From Deroplatys truncata (taxonomy: Eukaryota; Arthropoda; Insecta; Mantodea; Mantidae), in contig CM060979.1 in NCBI GenBank assembly GCA_030765065.1, positions 107,434,350-107,498,349 of the forward strand: a DNA stretch of 64,000 bases, read 5' to 3'. Each line of letters opens with the position of its first letter. Positions within the stretch are counted from its first letter, which is position 1. Under the pieces are notes generated by a model. It saw only the letters and a program-made list of their open reading frames with translations, searched no databases and was not told the DNA's origin. The position numbers were made by a program, and so were the translations under genes. Of this stretch, positions 1 through 12,304 are shown one piece after another.

Positions 1-834
1 ATTGAAAGATTCGTAATCGAAGAATAAGTTCATAGTCACTCATTAATATAAATGCCAAATCAAGTTATGGGTGCTTGAAGAAACAATACCAATGCTTGAG
101 GTCTGTATATGAGACCTTAATACTTGTGTACCTACTGTTTCAATTGAAATTCTCAGTTTTCAATTTTATAATAATCCTGTATCAATCTGGAAACAGAATA
201 TGTATATACTTGAAATTTTGAAGAAATCTTTATCTATACTACGTAACCTATATTCTATTTGGGGCGCCTAAGAAATTTTACCTGACAATGAATACTTTTC
301 AAACATTGCAATACAGACTATGAAATTAGCATGGGCTGCTAAAGAGCATTAGGAGTTTCATTCCACACTAAATCATTTATGCTTTCATAAGATTTTTAGC
401 CAGATTTAAGTTCTTAGTAAATGATTAGAAGATAGAACAATAAAATCACTTTAATTCATAATTATAGTATGTCTTATGAAAGAAAGATTCGTGCAGAGAA
501 TGGATTTAATGCTCTACGTGAAATATCAGTATAACATGGATCAGTAATGTAATAAGAGGCAATTAATGTAAAATTTCATAGTTATGACCGCGTGATGTGA
601 ACTACAAGTGAACATAACTACAAAAATACAAGGAGGAAGTCGATATACATAAGGTATTTTAGGACTTCTGTAAGTGAGAAGAGCTTAAATTTAATACCAA
701 ATGGAATTACTTAGAGCTTATTAGCAAAAACTAATGACAGCTGTTCAGTTTCTGTAATGAGAGAAACATACTATAAAAGAGAAGTGAACGAAGATGTAAA
801 ACATTGGATACAAGGCTTTGCAATATTAACACAC
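1..834. other. AT-rich sequence, nothing recognised
   Basis: No gene, repeat or RNA seen. Reading frames are short and closed by frequent stops. Confidence 0.5.
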
Positions 835-1015
835 TGTTACGCAACTATGGGCCTCGCTTATCGAGTGTAAGGCGCCGAACGACTGGCCGGTGGAGAGGTA
901 AATAGAGATAAGAACACGGAGTAGCGACATCACCCAAAGAATTCCAAAAGCGCTATCGAGAGACCGCGAGATTGTTCTGGAACCCTTTTCTCCCCGCCTC
1001 TCGAACATGCTATAA

Positions 1016-1039
1016 CTCTCTCTCTCTCTCTCTCTCTCT
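1016..1039. repeat. (CT)12 microsatellite
   Basis: Uninterrupted CT dinucleotides directly upstream of the TATA box at 1054. GAGA-type tracts are common in insect promoters, so a regulatory role is possible but not shown. Confidence 0.9.
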
Positions 1040-1053
1040 TAAACTCCAACGGC

Positions 1054-1060
1054 TATATAA
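1054..1060 (+). promoter_or_regulatory. TATA box
   Basis: TATATAA set in a GC-rich context, 15 bp after a CT tract, with an AATAAA at 1270-1275. It would place a start site near 1085. Confidence 0.4.
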
Positions 1061-1319
1061 GCGAGCGTGCTCGTGAGGGAGTTAATAAGTCAATGCGCCT
1101 TGTGAGATAGTGAGAGCTGTTCTTCAAGTGTGGTTGTAACGGCAACAGCGACGCACTGTGAGTGCTGCTACGGCAAGAGATTGGAGAAGTATTGTGTTTG
1201 ACACTGCAGCGAGTGAAGCGGAGGAAAGGAGAGAGGAATGAGCATGTAACATTACGTCGCTAAGTCCGAAATAAAGTGAAGTGACAATCAGAACTGAACT
1301 AACTGACGTTAGTGTAATG

Positions 1320-1964
1320 TTTCCAAATAACCAAACAGATGACCTCCAGATATATCACATAAGCTATCAATAAGCATTATGCTCTACAGTATTTATTAAA
1401 TAAAGGAAAGAAAACAACTATTAAGGTGTGAAAGACAATACAATTGGCAGAATTTTGCATCAATAATTTAGTTATACCTATAGGTTTTGATAAACTTTAG
1501 ATATAGAACATAACATCCCCTTACAAAATATGTAGCCGGTAATAGTCTATAAATAACATAAAGATTACAATAATTTTATAAAACGATCGCAATCACTAGT
1601 ATATCTTATACCACCCAATGATAGGTTTTTAATGACGGAGAGATTACAATCAACAAAAATTTATATTTTCAATATCAGTAGGAGATAGAAAACTTTTAAA
1701 TAAATTGCAGAATGAATAAATTATAATGGATTTTAAAAATATTCAGTATAAATAAAACGCTAAATCAAAGTATGTTAATATTTTAACCACTGTTTAATAA
1801 TAGACCCAGACCGCTTTCCAAGTAGAATCTTGACTACGCTCCAATATATGGAAAGATAAGCCAAGAATGCCGTGAAATGCGATGGAGAGACCTATTCGTC
1901 GCAAGGAGTGGAGCTATACCTGTTACATTTGCTCAGTTTGTTCCTCTTCTTCTTCTGTTTGATA
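1320..1964. other. AT-rich sequence, nothing recognised
   Basis: No feature supported on either strand. Confidence 0.5.
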
Positions 1965-2125
1965 ACTGCAATAAGAAGGTTATATGGAGAGACCGAGGTA
2001 ATATAAACTGGAATGCAAAATGAGAAATAAAACTAACAGTAATTATAAATAGAGGTTAAGACAGGGCTGTCCGCTTTCGCCGTCCCTTTTTAATTTATAT
2101 ATTGACGATGGTAGACGTAATTGGA
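1965..2125 (+). pseudogene. LINE reverse transcriptase fragment
   Basis: A short decayed piece of a non-LTR retrotransposon reverse transcriptase. Codons at 2053-2109 still read RLRQGCPLSPSLFNLYIDD, the conserved RT block that precedes the catalytic motif in insect LINEs. Upstream codons read RRLYGETEV, matching the usual stretch before it, but stops interrupt the frame between the two. The fragment ends at an (ATT)n tract at 2162. It has no other domain and cannot be functional. The same broad LINE lineage has relics at 19.2-19.6 kb and 48.1-48.8 kb that cover other parts of the protein. Confidence 0.75.
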
Positions 2126-2160
2126 AGATAATTTTAACTTGCATTTTAAAATTCTTTTTC

Positions 2161-2161
<1 letters not shown>

Positions 2162-2208
<47 letters not shown>

Positions 2209-2220
2209 ATTATTATTACT
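2162..2220. repeat. (ATT)n microsatellite
   Basis: About 16 ATT units with minor interruptions near the right end. The apparent poly-Tyr and poly-Asn reading frames across it are artefacts. Confidence 0.9.
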
Positions 2221-2242
2221 ATTATTTATTTGTTTATTTATT

Positions 2243-3117
2243 ACTTTCTCTACTACGTACAGTAAGTAGGGGAAGTATTGTATTCCACCCAAAAATTCGA
2301 TACCGAGATTCACCGGAAATACATATTTTGAGACACCCTGAATCCAAAAAAGCATTATTGGAAACATGTCCGTGTGTGTGTCTGTCTGTGTGTCTGTCTG
2401 TGAACAGCATAACTCAGAAACGAACAGTCGGATAAACACCAAACTTGGTATTTAGATTCAGTATCTTCCAGAGATACGACACGAAGATTTTCAAGAAAAT
2501 CCCCCCACCCCAGATTACCCTTTACATGGAAGATTTTTCGAAAAGTTTAGTTTTCTAAAAAATGGCTCTAACAATTTTGATTAAAATATCATATGTTTAA
2601 GATATTTTCATGACAAATAGAATGTATATCTTGAATTTTATGGGACTGTCTCCAAAAGTATTCTCCATTGTGAACGACTTTTGCATAACTCGTAAACCAT
2701 AAGAGATAGACAAAATTTTACTACACAAAAAATGTAGATCGCGTTAAAATACACAATTTATGTCATATACATTTTTTTTGAGTAAACCATTTTCGAGATA
2801 TTGCTTGTCATTCCCTTAAATTTTTCAATACTTATTTCTAAAATGGGAATTCGTTATTCATTTTTTGTCTTGAATATGCAAAGAGTTATAATCTGTGGCA
2901 AAGGGAATGGTGCTGCACCTAGCAACCAGCTATTAAGAGATATGTATGTGCTTAAAGGCTACTGTTTTTCTATATTGCCCTTGTAAATATATTTTCCCCT
3001 TACATCTACAAGAAAATTAGCAATAAGATAAGAGTCTGCAAATGTTTATCTCGATTAACATGAAGTAGATGGAGAATAAGCGTTTGTAAAAATAGTTTGT
3101 ACAAGAGTAGAGAAAGT
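2243..3117 (+). repeat. ~875 bp dispersed repeat, copy 1
   Basis: Nearly collinear with 53079-53956 from ACTTTCTCTACTACGTA at the left to GTAGAGAAAGT at the right; the two ends are inverted relatives of each other (12 bp). A GT/CTGT simple repeat lies about 130 bp in, the same place as the longer (GT)n of the 53 kb copy. Homology between copies continues about 25 bp past the right end, so the true terminus may lie further out. No coding capacity. It may be a MITE-like element; the TCTCTACTA near the left end also recalls Helitron 5' ends, but no Helitron 3' hairpin plus CTRR was found. Confidence 0.8.
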
Positions 3118-4468
3118 CATGTGAGTGTAATACATCAGATTTTCTTTTACTGGAAATTAACGGACTCAGTAGGATGGTACCATAGATTCTTATAGGTATG
3201 CTTGTAAAAAGCGCGTCGGAATGATGTTTACAAGAATGCAAAATATACGTTAGATGGAAGATCTAACAATTGAAGCACGAAGAATGCATTTTAAAAATGT
3301 AGAACAGCAATGTATCAAAGAAAACAGCTGTGAATATACTAAATGTTATTATATTGAATTTTATCTGCATGCTATGTCCGCCAGTAATAGCTCAACGCCA
3401 TTCAGCTGTCGCTTGCGGAGGGAGCCTTTGAGCACATGCATGTAATGTGCAGGTAAACGGATTGCATACAGACTAGGTGGAAGGACCGCCGGTCTATGAT
3501 ATTGATTGTATGCATCAGTGATGCGTTTCCATTCAGGATGACTGAATACAGTGAACCTTTATTTAATCAAAATCAATACTTTAGATAATGCTGTGACCTT
3601 TCGGGATTCATATCCAAACACATGATATATTCTATCATAAACAGCATTGATTCATTCTGAAAAGCCTAACATACCCACACTCTTCTGTTTTGTTTCAGAA
3701 TTACGACTCTAAGTGTGCTTGGTTCCTTAGAAGTATTTAATATCCTACCAGCCTTTGAATAAATTTCAAGGCGATAAGTAATTTAATTAGAATGAATGTA
3801 CAAGTGGTTTAGAACGTGATAAAGTATAAGCTTATAATGGCAATCACATTGGTAAATTAAATGGGAGATGACCAGTCCTTCATAGGAAACGTATTCCATT
3901 GAAATTTCTTTGAGATAAGTCACGTGGGCTAAGGGGTGAAGTAGTTTATTGTTGCCCTACTGTTGGAGAGCTAAACTTGAAGGGTTTAATTCTTGGGGTT
4001 GTTGCACCACGTTTTGCAGGAGATATGTTCCCAGGTTAGGTTATTCCCTAGCTATGCTATGACAATAAAATGTGCCAAATTTCTGAAGGCACGCGTCCTG
4101 TTGACTTATCTGGCAAAACCTAATATATCTGTCCTTCTCAAGTGCATGTTTCCTTTTCTATTTTAACAACTCCCTCGAGTTTCGGGAAATTGACTACTGT
4201 TTCTGTCTCTTTCTGTTCTCTATCCTCTCTTTGTATTTTCCTATGCTTAGCCTGAATCCTGACGCATTAGCGCATGTGTTGATGGACTTTCACCTCTCGT
4301 CTGCTAGCTCGCTTGTTCTAATTGCAGATAGGTTACAATTTGGTTTTACACATTTTAAATTATTCCCAATATTTTGACATTGATTCTTAATCCTATTTCC
4401 AATACTTTATATGCTGTTATTTCCTATGCTTATTTGCTATCGGGTATTTCCCCTTGCAGGTGCAAGAG
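3118..4468. other. sequence with no recognised feature
   Basis: Unique-looking AT-rich DNA. The short frames, including one over 3254-3445, show no domain or motif that I recognise. Confidence 0.5.
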
Positions 4469-5278
4469 TGCGGCAGTATTTTTAACCATAAATGATTTCA
4501 GTCTAATTATATAATATAAAATATAATAACAGCCCGCCTTAAAGCAATATGTGTATAACAATATATAAAAATGCATGTAACAGCCATTGTATTAATGTTT
4601 ATATTATGTACACGTTCAATAATGTTATGTGAATGTATTATGTAATTTAATAATGTAAGAGCTGTGAGAATAATAGGTTAAAAGTTGCTAACAATGAGCT
4701 AACAATGAGGTAAACTTGAGGCAATAATTAATTAGAAAGTTTAATAATGCTACTGGTAATTCTTGGAGCAACAATAATGTAATTTTGGAGACAGTTTATA
4801 AATAGCCAATCAACAACCAGAAAAAAGCTGAAGTTAAATAAAGGTATTCTATTGGATTAGGAATAGCCAATCAAAAACTGAAATAGGCCAAATTGTGCAA
4901 ATTGAGAATTCAGTTGCTTGTAGATAGTGTTCCTAGTGAGACGAAAATAGTTTACGTGTTAAAAAGTACAAGTAATTAATAAATAATCTCACAGCTTTCT
5001 ATATCAGTGAAGTGTTATTTAAATCGTGTCAAGAATTAACAAAAGGAGGGAAGTAAAAATTATAATCTGTGTAATACTACATTCTTAGCCGCACCACTCT
5101 CTGCAAAGAAATTCATGTCTGTAATAATAATACTGACGCAGCCGAGGCAAATATAAATATATAATATTTAAAGAAACAGTCAAATTACAAAGTTAATATT
5201 TTTAAACTTGGGGCGAAGGCTACCGGAACTTTGTACCATACGTGCGGTTGCAACTACTTCAAGTTCGGCTCCCCAACA
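4469..5278 (+). mobile_element. LTR-like repeat, copy 1
   Basis: Collinear with 11402-12304 and, inverted, with 47247-48126. All three share TG(A)GGCAGTATTTTT at one end and CGGCTCCCCAACA at the other, giving TG...CA termini. Two CCAAT boxes (AGCCAATCA), a TCAGTTGC start-site-like motif and AATAAA-type signals occur in LTR order on the plus strand. No ORF. I found no clear 4-5 bp target duplication, so it is either an old solo LTR or a non-LTR repeat with similar ends. This copy has a single GGCGAAGGCTACCGGAA module near its end; the other two carry a duplicated version. Confidence 0.65.
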
Positions 5279-6212
5279 ACTCCTCCTAACATTATCTACC
5301 GCAGAGGAAGAAGTGACAGCTTACATATCGAAAGTTTTATCTAGCGACATTATTAAGAAGAATTAAGTTAAATGCAGAAATGACACAAGCCAATCTCTTT
5401 TATAAAAGTACATCAGTGTTGTCACAGATATATCTGTGAACACATAAAGCGACTCCACTTCAGCAAATTCGCCATTAATTTTGAAAACAATACTTTCATT
5501 AAGTGTGGGGGGTGGAGTTAATATTACAGACAGCGTATTATTTTATTCAATCAAAACAAAAAATTATGCTGAAGGACGAATTGTTTTCTGATGTATATTT
5601 TACCTATTATTGCTGGCTGAAAAAACAAACTTCAATTAAACTTGTCTAAACCTGCTGAATGCAGAAGGTCCCAAGTAAAACGATTGTAAAAGCTACTTAT
5701 GCAATAACTTCAAGTTTGTTTATGTAACATTTCAATTGGCACGTATCATGCAGGTTTTTAAACTTCAAGAAACAGTCTTGATATTGTGACTTAATAAACG
5801 CAAAACACTGTTTTTCAGCCCTCTAGAATTTAAATTCCTGATTCCAATTAATGATTGCTGCCCTCTCATATCTTTTATCTTGTATGTGAAAATCATTGAT
5901 TTTTTTATGTAAAAATCTGTTAAAACATGATTTTCTGCAGAAAAAATCGGAAATCCATTTAAATTCCCTTATTATATAATATGTATGATCCAATTATTTT
6001 AATATAAAATCAATGAACACAGAAGCTTGGTTCTTGTTATATAAGGTGCAACTGCTTCATTCATTCGCTATTCAGCCAACTCTGTCATGTTTGCCCAATC
6101 CTTTTTAGATTATTGGTAACAAACATACTCAAGGGAACAGGACAAAAGAATATCATAACAAAGACAGCAGTCAAAGAGAGCTAAACTAGTCCCGGGCATC
6201 CTTTCCCCAACC
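5279..6212. other. AT-rich sequence, nothing recognised
   Basis: No supported gene, RNA or repeat. Confidence 0.5.
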
Positions 6213-6243
6213 GGCTTCAAAGCGAACGGAAAGCTTTGAAGCC
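6213..6243. other. 11 bp perfect hairpin
   Basis: GGCTTCAAAGC and its exact reverse complement GCTTTGAAGCC are separated by 9 nt. It lies about 260 bp before the small ORF at 6502 in a locally GC-richer stretch. Function unknown. Confidence 0.7.
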
Positions 6244-6501
6244 TGACCATAAACCCATCAGTAAACGATTAGTAGGGTCTTCCCATCCCTTAAACACAAC
6301 ACGTGGTCCTTTCTCTAGCTCCACCAAAGCAAAGCGTTGTTGCCGGTTTTAGCAGCTGTGACTGTTCGCTCGTGCTTTTCTTCCATGTTCAGCTAAGCTT
6401 CTATATTACTTCTTCAGAGAAGTTATATAGTGTTTTACTTAGTGCAATTTTGTAAGTTTAGCAGTGTTTAATAGTTATTAGCGTTTAATAGTTTAATTAA
6501 G

Positions 6502-6621
6502 ATGTGGAGACCTTGGGAAACGAACCAAGGTGATGCCACTCCGGTCGCACCAGCAAGTGACCCTCTGCCGAATATCAGTAATGCCAAGACCACGAAGAAA
6601 AGGGCTACAAAAACTGAATAA
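6502..6621 (+). CDS. 39-aa small ORF, possible first exon or TE leader
   Basis: ATG to TAA, 39 residues, beginning MWRPWETNQGD and ending in a Lys/Thr-rich basic tail. I do not recognise it. It sits at the end of a ~300 bp stretch that is GC-richer than its surroundings and looks like a 5' leader. The next sequence (from about 6640) is a decayed copy of the 875 bp dispersed repeat, so the ORF may be cut short by it. The Pro-rich middle and basic end are unlike any transposase start I can name. It could be a chance ORF; no splice donor stands out. Confidence 0.2.
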   Translation: MWRPWETNQGDATPVAPASDPLPNISNAKTTKKRATKTE

Positions 6622-6639
6622 GCAAAGCCAGATTTTTGT

Positions 6640-7225
6640 GTGTAATGTTCAAGAACATGTAGAAAAGAACCTTTTATGTGGAAAAATGTTTGTTATTGTT
6701 TTGAATTTCTCAAAAACAGCTTAACGATTTTTAGTAAAATACCGCAAGTTTAAGATATTTGCAGGAAAAATAAAATTTGTATCATGAATTTTATATTCTG
6801 GGAATAACTTGTAAAATTTTCCTCGCTCTCAACTTGTTGTATTACTGGTAAATTCTAAGAGAGAGACAAAATCTTACTCTGCGTAAAATGCAATCTCGGT
6901 AAAGGACAAATTTTAGGTCAAATTGTGTTAACCATTTCCGAGAAATTTTTTGTTGTTGGTTTGAATTTTGAAATACAAGTTGGAAGTCTCTGTTTGTATT
7001 TTCCTCGTGGTCATGCTAAGAGCATGGAATTTCAAAGTCATCATATAGTCATCTGTATTTTAAAATTCTGACTATCGCTTTAGCCTATGTATCCTTATAT
7101 TTACAACGATATGTGCAATGAAATTTTATCTTATTATTTAAGAAGTAGATAGAATAAGCTTTTGTGAAAGTAGTTTGTAGAAGAGTGAGTAGAGATAATC
7201 TTGTGAATATAATACATAAGATTTT
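6640..7225 (+). repeat. 875 bp dispersed repeat, decayed copy
   Basis: Matches the middle and right part of the 2.2 kb copy: a stretch about muscle-like runs of AT followed by GGTAAATTCTAAGAGAGAGACAA-type and TGTTAACCATTTCCGAGA-type blocks, then the AGTAGATAGAATAAGC region and a degraded right end near 7200. The left third is missing. Confidence 0.6.
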
Positions 7226-8852
7226 TTTTTTTATTTTCTTTCTTTTGCCTTCGTATTTTTACTTATCCTGCATTTTATAATAAAGCTATTCATTTAAGTA
7301 AACAGAAGATGTCATGCTTATAAATCTTACACCTTAAACAATACACAACTTCTTGTATTAGCTTTATATTAATAAAACATTGTTGTGATACAAGTGATAA
7401 AAAACTTTTTACCATAGCTCCGCGCACAGCATAATCAAAAATGATGCTTTGATTTGGGAGTAAGAGTTCCTTTCAAAATAAATTAATATTTATGTATTTT
7501 AATTATTTAATGATAGTCCAACAATGTATAGTTTATTCGGAACATGTTTCTAAGTTTCTCTCGGATATGTTAACATGCATTTCTATTCTTGTAGCGCAGT
7601 ATATTAGTTCAGATCATTCATTAGTTCAGTTATATTTTAAAGCGTTTGCAACTTAAATGTAATTACTATGCGATTCATAGTTATTTACATAGTTATTTTG
7701 TGTGTAAAGCAAGCAGACAAACTGCATGATTGTATTCTGTACATGTGGAAATCACCTGCAAAGTTTTGCTTTTAAATACTATTTTTAATTTTGGCAACAA
7801 CGCGCATATGCACATGGATGTCACTAAGATTTTATGGTGCTTGCGGTTAGGGAGGGTAGGGAAAAAGTGTTTGGCTACTGCACAAAGGTCGCCGCTTGGG
7901 GATCCGAAGGCTGCGATGACCATATAATGATACTCGCTCCAACAAAATAAACTACCACACTGATGTGAAGTAAAAATCGATACTAAATTGCACCTGTAAA
8001 CATGATTTCACATCAGATTTCATGCATGAATAAATGTTAATATATCTTAAATTAGTTTTACTGGCATTGTTTATATATTAAAGCATTTGTATTTATGTTC
8101 ACGAAATATTCTGTAAATAAATTCCGGTTTTATTAATAACATTCCGTTTGACTTACCGTGGGTAAAAATCATGGCACAAGAGAAGCAAGAAAGACTTCAT
8201 AAGTGATCTAGTTGTGCTACAAGAGGTTATTACTGTGGATTATTCCGAGGATATAGGCTTATAGATGGAAATTCATAGAAATCCGTTAGAGTTTAGTTAG
8301 GTGTTTGTGCGACAATAATATCAAAAGTCTGCACCCTGAATACTTTTCCACTTGTAATATGATGGATAATCATCTCCTTTAACAAATCGTTTTCTGTCTC
8401 CAAACGCAATTATCTTAAGTAAGTCCTCCAGTTTAATCGCTATGCTGACGACAGCATACTCAGGAAAACTAAACGTTTTATGGTAAAGGACGTTATTTTA
8501 TTTACAGTATTGGGTAATATTACCAAGAGCTAAACGCTATCAGAACCGAACTCTTGCAAAAACTAATGTCTATGAGCGATATACTCGTCTCTGTGTACAT
8601 TGTGTAATATAGTAACCTGCTGTAGAGGCTTATGAAGCCGATTTTTTAATCTAAAACTCTTGATGTTTCTCCAACTTCTCTGCTTTAACTATAAAATTGC
8701 TTTGTTTACATCATCAACGTGGAGACGGTCAACAATAAAATACTGCAGATTTCGCTCATCTATAGAGCTGCAGTAAAAAAAGAAATCTGCACTTAAGGTG
8801 TACAGAATGAAAATTAAAGCTTCAAATACCTCTACCGGACTAGCGCACAGGC
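7226..8852. other. sequence with no recognised feature
   Basis: Mostly AT-rich. A short GC-richer patch lies at 7840-7920. Codons at about 8439-8453 read RYADD, like an RT catalytic motif, but the flanks do not support an RT. Confidence 0.5.
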
Positions 8853-8864
8853 TGCATGTGCAAC

Positions 8865-9145
8865 GTCGTCCTTCGTGGTACCGTGCTAGCCTCCAGTTCC
8901 CGAAGTCGCGGGTTCAAACCCGGCGGAGGGAGATGGATTTTTTTCGGGCGTAAAATCCTTAGCATGGCTTCCTTCGGAAGGGAAGTAAGGCAGTGGCCCC
9001 GTGTCGTTAATTTACGGCACGTAAAAGAACCTCAAGTCTGATAACAGCCATCTGAGCAAACTTTCTGGTCTTTCACGCCAAATATAGAATGGGACGCTAA
9101 GGACAATGGTAGTGAAAGAGCGTCTATAAATAAAACTCTTTTTTT
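8865..9145 (+). mobile_element. tRNA-derived SINE, family A
   Basis: A tRNA-like head (A-box-like TGGTACCGTGCTAGCC, B box GGGTTCAAACCC) is followed by a ~200 bp body and an AATAAA-containing end. The body includes the short palindromic CTTCCTTCGGAAGG shared with the copies at 21636 and 52062. It is flanked by 12 bp direct repeats with one mismatch, TGCATGTGCAAC (8853-8864) and TGCACGTGCAAC (9146-9157). This marks a complete retroposition event. It has no protein-coding capacity and would depend on a LINE for movement. Confidence 0.9.
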
Positions 9146-9157
9146 TGCACGTGCAAC

Positions 9158-11401
9158 ACACTGCACCAAGCTTTAGAGGCTCTTGCTAAATATTTTCAGA
9201 ACCCCTGTGTCATGTCGCAATGTATTGGAGCGTGGAACTCAGGTTACCTGCCATGAAATGCACCTGATTTGCAGTCCAGTCATGGAAATGTGAATTTTTC
9301 CGCCCTCGTGTACCACTTGCATCGTCATGAATATGAGAAGCAACGATAGGTAGCTATTTGTTGGACCAATAAACATTCATTCCGAACAGAGGAAACATGT
9401 TGGTGACCACACTATCTCCTCGTAGTTGTCGGATGATAGACCATTTTGGCGCACACATTTGAGCGTGAGACCGGAAAAAGGTTGTCATGTCACAGATTAA
9501 TTTTACACTTCAACACCCAAATGGAGCCAAAATATAACGTGCTTCCTTTTAATAATCTAAGGATTAACAGGAGACAGCCTTTCTGATGGACAAATTTGTG
9601 TCAGTAGTTAAAAGCTGCAGATTTAGCTAGATTGTTTTAGGGGCGGGGGAGAGCTGTATCAGCATAAGTTAATGAAATAGTATAACGTAAATAGCGCAGA
9701 TATTAGCATTTAAAGAATCCAACACAACATTCTGATTTTAAGCTACATATAATATTTCAATTAAGGCAATTGGGAAAGATACATGTCACTTGCACTTTTG
9801 TTTCTAAACATAAATCACCATATTTGACCGAGTTCTTAAAGTATATATCAAATACGCGAATACAAGCATTGTACTTTATAAACTATTATATAAACACTCT
9901 GTTGCTAGTTTTAAAGATAACAAAACAATTACTTAAAAGAAATGTTTGTAAATCCATAAAATTATATTTATATAGACGTATATAGCAACTACTTTCTGGC
10001 GAAAGTTTATGCTTGGGATTTCTGAAAATGTATATCCCATTTCCTTTGTGTAATCCTGAAAACGTGATTAAATATTTAAGTACTTATTATAATTCTTTTA
10101 TATCTTAGTTTAGTGTACCTATGGTTTTAATCTTAGAATACACACGTAGAGATTCTCGAGACATTCCTTAGGAAAGCAGGGAGAGATAAAGTGAGTAAAA
10201 AGCATATAAGGAGAAATAAAAGTTTGCAATTTCATAAGAAACATAGATACAATTCGCTATAACTGTGGAAAATGGATTCTACATTTTCAAAACTGCTGTT
10301 ACATTATAAATCTAAAGGAAAAGAAAAATAGGCATGCAAAAGAACATATAACACAAACAAAGGTTAAGTAATTTTATACGCCTGTAAGCTATAAGTCTGA
10401 AATAGAAGAATAAAAAGAAAAGCAGGAAATGGTTTACACGTAATAAAGCTTTACAAATGAAACATTCCTTCAGAAGTTGTGTTTTTCGTTTTCTGTTAAA
10501 ATATTTAGCATATGTATGTTCCAAAACTCCAAAAAGTGGCTGTAGCAGCAAAAAGACAGAATTATCTTTACTGTTTTATCGTGTCCGGATGCTTTTCGCC
10601 AAAAGTTTTTATACAACAAAAATGCTGGTTTTCGGGAATTTCCATTAGCGTTGGTTTAATTGGAAGCAGCCATTTTTAAATTAACCTTTATGCAGTGGCG
10701 GTTCGTGATTTGCAAGTTTGGGAGAGCGCCAGGTAATATTTTCGTATTAAGCACGCTTTACACGGTCGATTTTATTCTACAGTTTACCGGAAAACATACA
10801 TACACAAAAACAATCATATAATCCAAAACATTCAGTATATATTTTTCGGAACATACAAAACTCTATGCATTAGTCCAATTCAGAAATAAAAAGTGCAATA
10901 AAACGCACGTACCGAAGAGAGCGTAGTTAAAACTATATTAATACTTATTGTATTACTCCTTTCAGTAGCAGGAAGTCTTTTGCCATTTATATTATACGGT
11001 GCACCCGTGCGATAATGAATATAGGTTAAAATGTCAGTGAACACACTTTTTATAACAAAATTCTGTGCTTTGTTTTCACAAAACCAATGATTTACAAATC
11101 TTAATCACATATGCTTGCACATCAATAAACTTCTGTTTTCTGAACATATTTCTTGTAAGTTTTAGTCCCTACCTTCTGTAATAATATTTATTCAGACGTC
11201 AGAGTAAGAACATAATTTTTTAAGCGTAAACGGATAGACATTATTTTTACTGGTTTTTCAACCTTACCTGGTGTCTAAACGTATATGTAATGATACAAAG
11301 CAATCAACAATATGCATTGGAAAACTTCAAGAGTATAAAATGAACTGTAGGAAATCATGTATCTACATGCCTCTCGAAAAAGAAGAAATAATGCTTGACT
11401 A
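9158..11401. other. sequence with no recognised feature
   Basis: AT-rich with short closed frames. CAGTGGCGGTTCGTGA near 10693 resembles a hAT terminal repeat but no partner end is visible. Confidence 0.5.
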
Positions 11402-12304
11402 TGAGGCAGTATTTTTAACAATTAAATGCTCTGTCTAATTATATAATACATAAATTCAATAACAGCCCACCTTAAAGCAATATGCCTATGTAACAAGATA
11501 TAAAAAGTGTATATTACGGTCTTTGTATATGTTTATATTATTGTATACATGTTCAATAATGTTGTGTGAATGTATTACGTAATTTAATAATGTAGGAGCT
11601 GTGAGAATAATAGGTTAAAAGTTGCTAACAATGAGGTAACTTTGAGGCAATAATGAGTAAGGAAGTTAAATAATGCTACTAGTCATTATTGGAGCAACAA
11701 TAATTTAAATTTTGATACAGTTTATAAAATAGCCAATCAACAACCAGAAAAAAGCTTAAGTTAAATAAAAGTATTCTATTGGATTAGGAATAGCCAATCA
11801 GAGACTTAAAATACAGAAATTTATAAATTTAGGCGGTAGAAATCAAGTCAGTTGCTTGTAGACAGTGTTTCTAACCAAACGCGAGATGTGTCCTCGAGAA
11901 ATTTAATACGTATTTAGTGTGGGACGAAAAATAGTTTACGTGTTAAAAAGTGCAAGTAATTAATAAAAAAAATCTCACAGCTCTCTATATCAGTGAAGTG
12001 TTATTTAAATAGTGTCAAGCATTAATAAAAGGAGTGAAATAGAATTATAATCTGTGTAAGCCTACACTCTTTAGTTGCACCACTCCCTGTTAAGACATTT
12101 ATGTCTCTAAAAAAAATATAAATACTGACGTAGCCGAGGCAAACATAAATATATAATATTTAAAGAAACAGTCAAAAATTACAAAGTTAATATTCTATAA
12201 ACATTTGGGGCAAAGGCCACCGGAAAGTAAATTTAAGGCGAAGGCTACCGGAAACTTTTTACCATACGTGCGGTTGCTACTACTTCAAATTCGGCTCCCC
12301 AACA
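11402..12304 (+). mobile_element. LTR-like repeat, copy 2
   Basis: Same structure and ends as the copy at 4469-5278, somewhat longer. Near the right end it has two versions of the GGCAAAGGCCACCGGAAA / GGCGAAGGCTACCGGAAA module in tandem where copy 1 has one; copy 3 (47 kb) also has two. CCAAT boxes and the TCAGTTGC motif are kept. No clear target duplication. Confidence 0.65.

Larger units (their letters stand above)
835..1319 (+). mobile_element. candidate solo LTR or promoter-bearing repeat
   Basis: The segment opens with TGTTACG and is richer in G+C than its flanks. It carries a (CT)n tract, a TATA box about 220 bp in and an AATAAA about 215 bp after the TATA box, the order of a short LTR (U3-R-U5). 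A possible right end is GTAACA near 1246-1251, which is complementary to TGTTAC but leaves the AATAAA outside; another is GTAATG near 1314-1319. I found no target duplication and no second copy in the window, so an ordinary promoter with a first exon is an alternative. Confidence 0.3.

Noticed and set aside
2121-2442. Poly-Tyr and poly-Asn ORFs on both strands
   Set aside because: Translation of an (ATT)n tract and repeat sequence.
8439-8470. YADDS codons resembling an RT active site
   Set aside because: Upstream and downstream codons show no other RT motif and frames close at once.
10693-10720. CAGTGGCGG start like a hAT terminal repeat
   Set aside because: No inverted partner or 8 bp duplication found within several kb.
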